Source: a virus
Length of the DNA stretch: 28,190 nucleotides
IMG/VR virus record: IMGVR_UViG_3300021959_000295
Span: 1 to 28,190 of that record
Strand: one strand, 5' to 3'
Positions within the stretch are counted from its first letter, which is position 1. Each line of letters opens with the position of its first letter. The notes under the pieces were generated by a model. That model was not told where the DNA came from. It saw only the letters and a program-made list of their open reading frames with translations, and made no database searches. A program made the position numbers and the translations under genes. Below are positions 15,678 to 21,692 of the stretch, piece after piece.

Positions 15678-16285
15678 GTGTTGCTTATGAAGGGTTAAAT
15701 GATTGTGTGATATATGATTTTGAAACACTTTCTGTTGATGTAAACAGAGGTGTTGTATTATCTTTAGGTCTGCTTACTTTCTCTAGGGCAAGATTTACAA
15801 ATAATCCATACAGTTATGAAGAACTTTTAGATAGTAGTGTTAGTATTAAATATGATGTTAAAAAGCAAGTGGAAGTTTATGATCGTAAGATTTCAAAATC
15901 TACGCTTGATTGGTGGAATAACCAGCCCAAAGAAACAACACAAGCGGTAATCACACCATCAGAAAATGATAAAGATATTAGCGAAACCTATAACTTTTTT
16001 GTGCAGAATGTAAATATCAATAACCTAAAAACAGTGTTTTCTCGCGGAAATACCTTTGATATTCCTTTCTTTGAAGGTATCTTAAATGATACTGGTAAAA
16101 AAGTTCCTTATCCATTTTGGATGGTTCGTGATACAAGATCATTTCTTGATGGTTTGCTTTGGGGGTCTGATGTTAAGAACGATTATATTCCAGAAGGATG
16201 TGCAGAAAAGTTTTTTAAACATGATGCGCGACATGATTGTGTAATGGATGTAATGCGTATGCAAACAGTGATACAAAACCTATGA
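15674..16285 (+). CDS. dexA: 3'-5' exonuclease DexA-like
   Basis: A 203-residue DEDD-type exonuclease, like T4 DexA (227). Visible: exo I IYDFETLS (D15, E17), a KISKSTLDWWNNQP block matching LFTKSTIEWWKNQ in T4 DexA, exo II SRGNTFDIPFF (D129), and the C-terminal HDARHDCVMDV (H187, D188, D192) matching AHDSIHDCAKDI. The T4 enzyme degrades single-stranded DNA and RNA 3' to 5'. In T4 dexA is away from the clamp loader, whereas here it sits between gp44 and gp62, overlapping both (ATGA at each end). The position suggests a role in replication or repair alongside gp43. Confidence 0.88.
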   Translation: MSVAYEGLNDCVIYDFETLSVDVNRGVVLSLGLLTFSRARFTNNPYSYEELLDSSVSIKYDVKKQVEVYDRKISKSTLDWWNNQPKETTQAVITPSENDKDISETYNFFVQNVNINNLKTVFSRGNTFDIPFFEGILNDTGKKVPYPFWMVRDTRSFLDGLLWGSDVKNDYIPEGCAEKFFKHDARHDCVMDVMRMQTVIQNL

Positions 16286-16659
16286 ACCACTTTGATTATT
16301 TAAACTCAATCAATCATAACAAAGACGATATTATGGTTGATGATATTACCGAAAAAGAATATAAGTCATACTATATCAATAGAACATTATCATATTTTAA
16401 TGACACTATCCTTGCTGCAAATGAGATGAATAAGCATCACCACATTGATAATAGATTACAATATGATTTTATGCGTAATATTGTTAGAAAAAGAAAACGG
16501 TTCTCTAAATGGACTAAGGCTGATAAAATGGATGCTTTAGATTCAATTAAGGAGTATTATGGATATTCAAATCAAAAGGCGAGAGAAGTTTTGAAATTAA
16601 TTCCTAAAGAGCATTTAGATCATATTAGATTTAAGTTGCGTAAGGGCGGTAAAAATTAA
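16282..16659 (+). CDS. 62: Clamp loader small subunit gp62
   Basis: A 125-residue protein starting at the ATG that overlaps the dexA stop (ATGA); a longer in-frame start at 16237 lies deep within dexA and is less likely. The central part (YNINRTLSYF-like segment, then DFMRNIVRKRKRFSKWTKADKM) resembles T4 gp62 (YLMAAVPRGKRYGKWAKL), with the R-K-R-F-S-K-W core retained. T4 gp62 has 187 residues, so this is a short version, as is usual in marine relatives. It couples the gp44 tetramer to DNA and clamp. Position after gp44 and before regA supports the call. Confidence 0.82.
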   Translation: MNHFDYLNSINHNKDDIMVDDITEKEYKSYYINRTLSYFNDTILAANEMNKHHHIDNRLQYDFMRNIVRKRKRFSKWTKADKMDALDSIKEYYGYSNQKAREVLKLIPKEHLDHIRFKLRKGGKN

Positions 16660-16664
16660 AATTA

Positions 16665-16672
16665 TATAAATA
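16665..16672 (+). promoter_or_regulatory. T4-type late promoter box (TATAAATA) before regA
   Basis: An exact TATAAATA, again as TATATAAATA, lies in the 53-base gap between gp62 and regA, 40 bases before the regA ATG. It would transcribe regA and the whole following unit to about 22382 late in infection. Confidence 0.65.
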
Positions 16673-16712
16673 CCATTGTCATTAATGAATATAACAAAAA
16701 AGTGAGTTGACA

Positions 16713-17126
16713 ATGAATGAGGAAACAAATATAATAAGTTGGTCGCCAAATGATATGTTAGAGATAACATTAAATGAACCTGATGATTTTTTGAAGGTAA
16801 GAGAAACATTAACAAGAATTGGCGTATCAAGTAGAAAAGAAAATAAATTATTTCAATCGTGTCATATCCTTCATAAACAAGGTAGATACTTTATAGTACA
16901 TTTTAAAGAATTATTTTTGCTAGATGGTAAAAAATCAAACTTAGAAGAAAGCGATATAGGTCGTAGAAATACTATTGCTACACTTATGTCTGATTGGGGT
17001 CTAGTCTCCATACAAAATGAATCAGTTGCTAAAAATTTAGCACCTCTGCGACAGATTAAGATTATTCCTTTTAAAGAAAAAAACAATTGGGAACTATGTC
17101 CCAAGTATAATATAGGAAGAAAATAA
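16713..17126 (+). CDS. regA: Translational repressor RegA
   Basis: A 137-residue protein; T4 RegA has 122. From residue ~16 the sequence MLEITLNEPDDFLKVRETLTRIGVSS follows T4 (MIEITLKKPEDFLKVKETLTRMGIA), then QSCHILHKQGRYFIVHFKELFLLDGK and RRNTIATLMSDWGLV are near-identical to the T4 protein. RegA binds the start regions of many early mRNAs and blocks ribosomes. The ATG at 16713 is preferred over TTG at 16707; an internal ATG at the T4-equivalent position (MLEITL) would give 122 residues, equal to T4. Shine-Dalgarno matches upstream are weak (AGTGAG), which fits a self-repressed mRNA. Placed right after gp62 as in T4. Confidence 0.92.
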   Translation: MNEETNIISWSPNDMLEITLNEPDDFLKVRETLTRIGVSSRKENKLFQSCHILHKQGRYFIVHFKELFLLDGKKSNLEESDIGRRNTIATLMSDWGLVSIQNESVAKNLAPLRQIKIIPFKEKNNWELCPKYNIGRK

Positions 17127-17687
17127 ATGCAGAGTTTCAAATCTCACCTTATAAATGAAAGTGCGCTTAGTGCGCTAAGAACTGCGACGAAAGCCCACAA
17201 AGGGCAGTTTAGAAAAAGTGGTGGAGAATATATTGCTCATCCAAAAGAAGTTGCCAAAATAGTTGCTAAGTTTAAACCAAAATCAAAAAATTTATCTGCA
17301 TTAGTTCAAGCAGCATATTTGCATGATACTATAGAAGATACTGATTTATCACATGCTGACTTAGTTAAGCAGTTTGGTGGGTTGGTTGCCAATCTTGTTG
17401 ACCAATTGACCACTAAAAAAGATGATCTTGAAGCAGCAGGTGGTAAGGGTGAGTATATAAAAGATAAGATGGTTAACATGACAAGTTGGGCATTAGTTAT
17501 TAAACTCGCTGATAGACTTGCTAATGTATCTGATATTAAGCAGCAGAAACCAGAATGGCAAAGAAAATATGCTGGTGATACAAAGTTGGCCCTAGACGCT
17601 GTAAAAAAAGATAGGAAACATTTGAGTCCTACACATAAGAAAATTATTAAGAATATAGAAACCATAATAAAACCTTATGTATCATGA
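17127..17687 (+). CDS. SpoT/MESH1-like HD hydrolase (putative ppGpp hydrolase) with capsid-targeting-type leader
   Basis: A 186-residue HD-family protein resembling the hydrolase half of RelA/SpoT and small alarmone hydrolases. Visible residues: H38 in GGEYIAHP, H66-D67 in YLHDTIEDT with the E70-D71 pair, and D129 in IKLADRLANVSD, i.e. the full metal and catalytic set H-HD-ED-D. No synthetase, TGS or ACT domain follows, so a (p)ppGpp-degrading enzyme is the best guess; a different nucleotide pyrophosphate substrate is possible. The leader MQSFKSHLINE ends in I-N-E, a predicted gp21 cut site, and precedes the HD fold. It starts at the base after the regA stop and overlaps the next gene. Family is confident; delivery into the host with the DNA is inferred. 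Confidence 0.85.
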   Translation: MQSFKSHLINESALSALRTATKAHKGQFRKSGGEYIAHPKEVAKIVAKFKPKSKNLSALVQAAYLHDTIEDTDLSHADLVKQFGGLVANLVDQLTTKKDDLEAAGGKGEYIKDKMVNMTSWALVIKLADRLANVSDIKQQKPEWQRKYAGDTKLALDAVKKDRKHLSPTHKKIIKNIETIIKPYVS

Positions 17688-18031
17688 AACTTTTTTCTAA
17701 ATTTATAACAGAAATCACTAAAAATCAACGTAAAAAGAAAGAAGCCTATGCTTTGACATATGTTCGGCAAGGTAAGATGGGTATTCTAAGGATTAGGCCA
17801 TTACCAGGCAGCAAGTGGGTTGAAGTACGTGGTAAGGTAGGATTTGAAAATAATTATGATGAAAATGATTATCTACACAGAACGATGACTCTTATTGGCA
17901 AAGGTGTAAACGTATCTGATTTTGTAAATGGTACAGAGGTTGTACTATATGATAGAGGTGATAAAGTTGCAAAACTAGCATTAAGAGCAGTTAGAGCAAT
18001 TGTAAAATATCCAGACGCACAGCATTGGTAG
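17684..18031 (+). CDS. Hypothetical protein with capsid-targeting-type leader
   Basis: A 115-residue basic protein beginning MKLFSKFITE, which is nearly superimposable on the T4 internal-protein leader MKTYQEFIAE. After that, a Lys-rich stretch (KNQRKKKE) and a beta-rich domain (AYALTYVRQGKMGILRIRPL, then KWVEVRGKVGF and a C-terminal AKLALRAVRAIVKYPDAQHW) are seen. No known family is recognised. It overlaps the HD hydrolase gene by ATGA. The high positive charge and leader fit a DNA-associated protein packed in the head, but this is inferred. Confidence 0.75.
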   Translation: MKLFSKFITEITKNQRKKKEAYALTYVRQGKMGILRIRPLPGSKWVEVRGKVGFENNYDENDYLHRTMTLIGKGVNVSDFVNGTEVVLYDRGDKVAKLALRAVRAIVKYPDAQHW

Positions 18032-18041
18032 GTAATAATAA

Positions 18042-19265
18042 ATGAAAAGTTTTATATCTCATTTAAATGAAAGTATGTTAGAAAAACTTTTAACTATGAA
18101 AGTTAGAAAGTCTATTAAAAACGCTGGTGGTAAAATCTATCAAATTGGTGGTGTAGTTCGTGATGAACTACTTGGAAAGGTTTCAAAAGACTTAGACTTA
18201 ATCGTTGTCGGTGTAGAACTAAGCGATCTAGAAAAAATATTAAAGCCTCACGGTAAAGTGAATATGGTTGGCAAATCTTTTGGTATTCTGAAATTTGTAC
18301 CAACAGGTTCAACAGAAGAAGAAGATGTTGATATTTCAGTACCAAGAGTTGACTCTAAGAGTACTGGTGCTGGTCATAAAGATTTTGAAGTACAGTTAGG
18401 AAAAGGTATTACTTTACAACAAGATCAGTTAAGAAGAGATTTTTGGATAAATCAATTGGCTAAAGATGTTGATACTGGAGAAATTATTGACACTGATGGC
18501 AAGGGTATGAAAGATATTAAGAATAAAGAAATTCGTATGATCAGTCCTACTTCATTTGAAGATGATCCTTTAAGAATGTTAAGAGCCATTCAATTCGCGG
18601 CTAGGTTTGAATTTAAAATTGAAAAAAATACCTTCAAGGAAATGAAAAAACAAGCGCATACTATTTCATCAGTTTCTTCTGATAGATTTAATGAAGAATT
18701 TAAAAAACTTTTCACCAAATCAAAAAAACCATCAATCGGTGTAAAACTTTTATTTGAAAGTGGATTGATAAAGCATCTATTCCCAAAAGCATCTATTAAA
18801 GACATTAATTTAAAAGCATTAGATAAACTAGAAACTTTTGATGGGTTTAATAAAAACTATGGTGCTTTTATAGGAATGGTTCTAATGAGTTATAAGCAAG
18901 ACGCTGGTAAAATTGCCAAGGCTGGAATGAAATTATCTAATATTGATTCTAAAGCAGTTCAATCTGTAACTTCATACAAAGATATGGATTTAGTTAAATT
19001 AGTTGGATGGGCTAAAGATAACGATATTAAATCTGTTGATGCTTATCTTACCGCTATAGGAAAACCAACAGTATCATCAAAATTAAAAGGTGTTAAATAT
19101 CTTTCAATTAAAGAACTACCTATAAATGGAAAAGATGTTTCTCAATTGGGATTTAAAGGTAAAAGTATAGGTGATGCCTTACAATCCGCATTAGATTTTT
19201 CTATTAAGACTAATAAAACAAGTAAAAATGATCTTCTTAAATATATAAATAGTAGGAACAAATGA
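18042..19265 (+). CDS. CCA-adding/poly(A) polymerase-family nucleotidyltransferase with capsid-targeting-type leader
   Basis: A 407-residue class II tRNA nucleotidyltransferase homologue. Visible: motif A QIGGVVRDELLG (34-45) with the metal-binding DLD (50-52), the second acidic strand EDVDISVPR (95-102), motif B LRRDFWINQLA (130-140), and the EDDPLRMLRAIQFAARF nucleotide-binding helix region (173-189), followed by a helical C-terminal half. All active-site residues appear intact. In the family these enzymes add or repair the 3' CCA of tRNAs (or add poly(A)). The leader MKSFISHLNE ends in L-N-E, a predicted gp21 site. No tRNA gene is in the window. The C-terminal half is unlike the usual bacterial body as far as I can see, so template specificity is open. 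Confidence 0.88.
   Translation: MKSFISHLNESMLEKLLTMKVRKSIKNAGGKIYQIGGVVRDELLGKVSKDLDLIVVGVELSDLEKILKPHGKVNMVGKSFGILKFVPTGSTEEEDVDISVPRVDSKSTGAGHKDFEVQLGKGITLQQDQLRRDFWINQLAKDVDTGEIIDTDGKGMKDIKNKEIRMISPTSFEDDPLRMLRAIQFAARFEFKIEKNTFKEMKKQAHTISSVSSDRFNEEFKKLFTKSKKPSIGVKLLFESGLIKHLFPKASIKDINLKALDKLETFDGFNKNYGAFIGMVLMSYKQDAGKIAKAGMKLSNIDSKAVQSVTSYKDMDLVKLVGWAKDNDIKSVDAYLTAIGKPTVSSKLKGVKYLSIKELPINGKDVSQLGFKGKSIGDALQSALDFSIKTNKTSKNDLLKYINSRNK
19244..19251 (+). promoter_or_regulatory. T4-type late promoter box (TATAAATA) inside the end of the nucleotidyltransferase gene
   Basis: An exact TATAAATA (TATATAAATA) overlaps the last codons of the nucleotidyltransferase gene and lies 30 bases before the 19281 gene, which has a strong AAGGAG. 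It probably boosts the second half of the late unit. Confidence 0.55.
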
Positions 19266-19280
19266 TAAGGAGATTTAAAC

Positions 19281-19514
19281 ATGGCGTGGGTAACTATTAC
19301 AAACAATCCGAGTTGGCAATATGACAATTCGCCGCCTGATCCAGGTGCTAATAGCCCACTAAGACCTCTATGGTTAAAACAAACTAATGGTATTAGAACT
19401 ACAAATGGTCATGCCGTATATACAAGTGTTCGCAAAACAGTAAATTCAGCATCTGGTACATCTACAGTTTCCATGGGTGAAATGAGTAAAACCTTTTGGG
19501 ATAATGTATCATGA
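19281..19514 (+). CDS. Hypothetical small protein, possibly structural
   Basis: A 77-residue protein rich in Asn, Ser, Thr, Pro and Trp (WVTITNNPSWQYDNSPPDPG), with no charged helix or membrane segment. The composition is like small virion or fibre-associated proteins. A strong Shine-Dalgarno (AAGGAG) and the late box at 19244 precede it, suggesting high late expression. It overlaps the next gene by four bases. No family is recognised. Confidence 0.65.
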   Translation: MAWVTITNNPSWQYDNSPPDPGANSPLRPLWLKQTNGIRTTNGHAVYTSVRKTVNSASGTSTVSMGEMSKTFWDNVS

Positions 19515-19783
19515 TCAAGTTTAAAATATTTATAACTGATGAGTATCAGAGAGATTACAAAAAAGAAAGAAAAAACTATCTTGGAACTCCAGAACAGATG
19601 GAGAGAAACGCCGCTAGAAAACGCGCTAGAAGAAAGATGGAAAAAGAGGGTAAGGCAGAGCCTTTTGATGGGCGAGATATTCATCACAAAGATGGTGACC
19701 CACTCAATAATGATCCAAAAAACTTATCAAGTGTAACTGTTCATTATAATCGCAAAGAGCCAAGGTTGCGAGATAAAAAATGA
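19511..19783 (+). CDS. HNH-like small protein
   Basis: A 90-residue basic protein. Its C-terminal half contains GRDIHHKDGDPLNNDPKNLSSVTVHYNRK, which has the H-H...N...N...H/N order of a minimal HNH (beta-beta-alpha metal) motif: H58-H59, N66-N67 and N72 by count, with no zinc-cysteine pairs. The N-terminal half is Lys/Arg/Glu-rich and helical (RNAARKRARRKMEKEGK). Proteins of this type occur in phages as nicking endonucleases or simply as DNA-binding virion parts. The start MIKFKIFITDE is reminiscent of the capsid-targeting leaders but has ITD-E instead of I-x-E. It overlaps genes on both sides, so it is not an isolated homing insertion. Confidence 0.7.
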   Translation: MIKFKIFITDEYQRDYKKERKNYLGTPEQMERNAARKRARRKMEKEGKAEPFDGRDIHHKDGDPLNNDPKNLSSVTVHYNRKEPRLRDKK

Positions 19784-20550
19784 CTAGAAAATTTTTTATG
19801 GATTGTGAAAGTCTAGATTGGAATGATACTTTTGCTCTCAGTTATTTTTTTTCTGAAGTATCCGCTTTAGCCTATCACGATGGAACTAAAGCAAAAAGAG
19901 AGTTATCAAAATTAGGTTTCAAATCATATAAATTTTTAGAGAATGATGGCGCACAATGTCATATCTTTTCAGATAAAGATAATATTATTGTTGCTTTTAG
20001 AGGTACAGAACCAACAGAGTTTTCAGATGTTAAAGCAGATTTACTTGCATTTAAAAGAAAATCTAAAACTGAGGGTATGGTTCATATGGGATTTAAAATA
20101 GAATTAAGAAAACTTTGGTCTGATATTGAAGCACTACTTCAAAAAAGTAAAAGAAAACAACTTTGGGTTACTGGTCATTCTCTTGGTGGTGCTATGGCAA
20201 CACTATGTGCATCTAGACTTGAAGAAAAAAATCCCATATTATTTACATATGGTTCACCAAGAGTTGGTGGTAAAGAATTTTGTGTAGGTATGGATGTTGA
20301 GCATTATAGATTTAGGAATAATAATGATATTGTGCCAACAGTTCCTTTATGGATAATGGGATATAGGCATCACGGTACAGAGAGATATATTAATCATTAT
20401 GGAAATATTCGTAGATTGTCCTTTTGGCAAAAGATAAAGGATTCTTTGAGGGGTAGGTGGTGCGCCATGAAAAATAAACAAATTTTTGATGGAATATATG
20501 ATCATAGTATTGAACATTATTCAAGTAAATTGAAGAAATTTAAAAAATGA
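19780..20550 (+). CDS. Class 3 lipase (alpha/beta hydrolase)
   Basis: A 256-residue class 3 lipase-type enzyme. Visible: the oxyanion-hole strand IIVAFRGTEP (69-78), nucleophile elbow VTGHSLGG with S134, LFTYGSPRVG (154-163), the acid NNDIVPTVP with D183, and the histidine in GYRHHGTERY (H197 or H198). All triad members are present. Family members hydrolyse triacylglycerols or phospholipids. No signal peptide or membrane segment is seen, so it acts in the cytoplasm, from within the virion, or after lysis. It overlaps the HNH-like gene (ATGA) and the following membrane protein gene (ATGA). Lysis or membrane attack is a reasonable but unproven role; lipid recycling is an alternative. Confidence 0.87.
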   Translation: MTRKFFMDCESLDWNDTFALSYFFSEVSALAYHDGTKAKRELSKLGFKSYKFLENDGAQCHIFSDKDNIIVAFRGTEPTEFSDVKADLLAFKRKSKTEGMVHMGFKIELRKLWSDIEALLQKSKRKQLWVTGHSLGGAMATLCASRLEEKNPILFTYGSPRVGGKEFCVGMDVEHYRFRNNNDIVPTVPLWIMGYRHHGTERYINHYGNIRRLSFWQKIKDSLRGRWCAMKNKQIFDGIYDHSIEHYSSKLKKFKK

Positions 20551-20825
20551 TTTGGGATATGATTGAAAATATGGCTTCAGATCGTTTATGGATTTATACG
20601 GGTATTATGGGTTCGGTATTTGGCGCACTATTTTTAGCATATATGAGAGATACAAAAATTGGATTATGGTTATACTCTAAATGGGATATATTACTAGATA
20701 CTATAAGAGACAAGTTTGGGTGGACTTGGTTTGATCAACCAGATGATGCTTGGAGAAGTTTATCTCCTAAAATAGCAAAAAAAATAGATGAACTTGAAAC
20801 CAGAATAAAAAGGTTAGAAAAATGA
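20547..20825 (+). CDS. Small membrane protein with C-terminal coiled coil
   Basis: A 92-residue protein with one clear membrane segment (residues ~14-33, LWIYTGIMGSVFGALFLAYM), an aromatic amphipathic stretch (GLWLYSKWDILLDTIRDKFGWTWFDQP), and a short terminal coiled coil (KKIDELETRIKRLEK). It overlaps the lipase gene, so the two are translationally coupled, which suggests a joint role at the membrane, such as lysis or injection. There is no lipobox and only one segment, so it is neither a typical spanin nor a typical holin. I recall similar small proteins in marine T4-like phages but no function. Confidence 0.75.
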   Translation: MIWDMIENMASDRLWIYTGIMGSVFGALFLAYMRDTKIGLWLYSKWDILLDTIRDKFGWTWFDQPDDAWRSLSPKIAKKIDELETRIKRLEK

Positions 20826-21223
20826 AAACATTCAAAAATTTTATAATAGAAGATAAATGTGATTTAGTAGGTATGAAACAAATCAAAGCATTTGAATCTA
20901 TTGTTGATAAATTATTCAAAAAATATGGAATTGATTTCAAATTCACTCGTCATTTTGGTGATAGGATGGGAGATGATAGAAATACACCTTGTATCTCTAT
21001 GAAAGAGTTAGCAGAATTTATAAAAAAGATTTACGCAAGACAAGGTAAGTCACTCAAAGGTGTGGCTGGTGCTGAAGCGGTAATTAAAGATATGCAATCT
21101 GATTTGAATATTCCAGTAGCAGTTAAATATGATCAAAGAAAAGATGAATTTGATGTTGTAATGAAAACAATTATGCGTAAGAAAAACTTTCATACGCCAG
21201 ATAAGGTTATAAAATATGCGTAA
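20822..21223 (+). CDS. Hypothetical protein with capsid-targeting-type leader
   Basis: A 133-residue protein beginning MKTFKNFIIE, the closest match in the window to T4's MKTYQEFIAE after the 17684 gene; the I-I-E would be the gp21 cut. The rest (FTRHFGDRMGDDRN near residue 41, then SMKELAEFIKKIYARQ and VVMKTIMRKKNFHTPDK) is compact alpha/beta. The H-x-x-D/E-R start, helix, and paired strands are weakly like small toxin-type or RelE-like folds, but I cannot assign a family. Similar proteins with the ending TIMRKKNFxTP appear in T4-like phages as I recall. It overlaps both neighbours. Confidence 0.72.
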   Translation: MKTFKNFIIEDKCDLVGMKQIKAFESIVDKLFKKYGIDFKFTRHFGDRMGDDRNTPCISMKELAEFIKKIYARQGKSLKGVAGAEAVIKDMQSDLNIPVAVKYDQRKDEFDVVMKTIMRKKNFHTPDKVIKYA

Positions 21224-21689
21224 GTATAGTCAAGTTCTCTTAGAGTTAAGGACTACTACACCAAAACCTAAAGATACTCTTGGTATCTCAAGAGTAGATA
21301 TGCCCCAAGTTCGTTCAGCAGATTATGATGAACTTATAGAGTATTTAAAAAATTTAGGTATAAAAATGGAAAGAAAAGAAGTCAAAGCCAAAAGACTACG
21401 AGCCACCCAATCTGATTTTAATAAAGATAAAATAGTTAAGGCTATGGGCCGAATAAAAACTATTGGTCAAGCAAAACCACTTCTGGTTTCTTCAGATAAC
21501 TATATTGTTGATGGTCATCACCGTTGGTTGGCGGCTAGAAATGGTGGTGCATCAATACCTATTATGCAATCTGATGTAAAAATAAAAATATTACTTAGAG
21601 CAATAAAAAAATTCCCTAAGTCTTTTACTAAGACGATAGATGAAGAAGAAATATATAAAATGGAATGGCGTAGAACATTTTCGGATTAA
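21216..21689 (+). CDS. ParB/sulfiredoxin-fold protein with capsid-targeting-type leader
   Basis: A 157-residue basic protein. The middle contains LRATQSDFNKDKIVKAMGRI followed by GQAKPLLVSSDNYIVDGHHRWLAAR, the ParB-like nuclease/sulfiredoxin signature (a helix, then 'KPLLVS-DNYIVDGHHRW'). These domains bind or cut DNA, or use nucleotides; H98-H99 region by count and R100 are the likely active residues. The leader MRKYSQVLLE fits the M-x-x-F/Y-x-x-x-L-x-E pattern with L-L-E. No helix-turn-helix is seen after the domain, so it is not a full partition ParB. It overlaps the previous gene by 8 bases. Confidence 0.75.
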   Translation: MRKYSQVLLELRTTTPKPKDTLGISRVDMPQVRSADYDELIEYLKNLGIKMERKEVKAKRLRATQSDFNKDKIVKAMGRIKTIGQAKPLLVSSDNYIVDGHHRWLAARNGGASIPIMQSDVKIKILLRAIKKFPKSFTKTIDEEEIYKMEWRRTFSD

Positions 21690-21692
21690 ATT

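Noticed and set aside
17306-17665. Minus-strand 119-codon frame with hydrophobic residues opposite the HD hydrolase
   Set aside because: The plus frame has the complete HD motif set; the reverse frame is its shadow.
19511-19783. HNH-like gene as a homing endonuclease
   Set aside because: It is only 90 residues, overlaps both neighbours by four bases, and lies in no interrupted gene, so it looks like a resident operon member.
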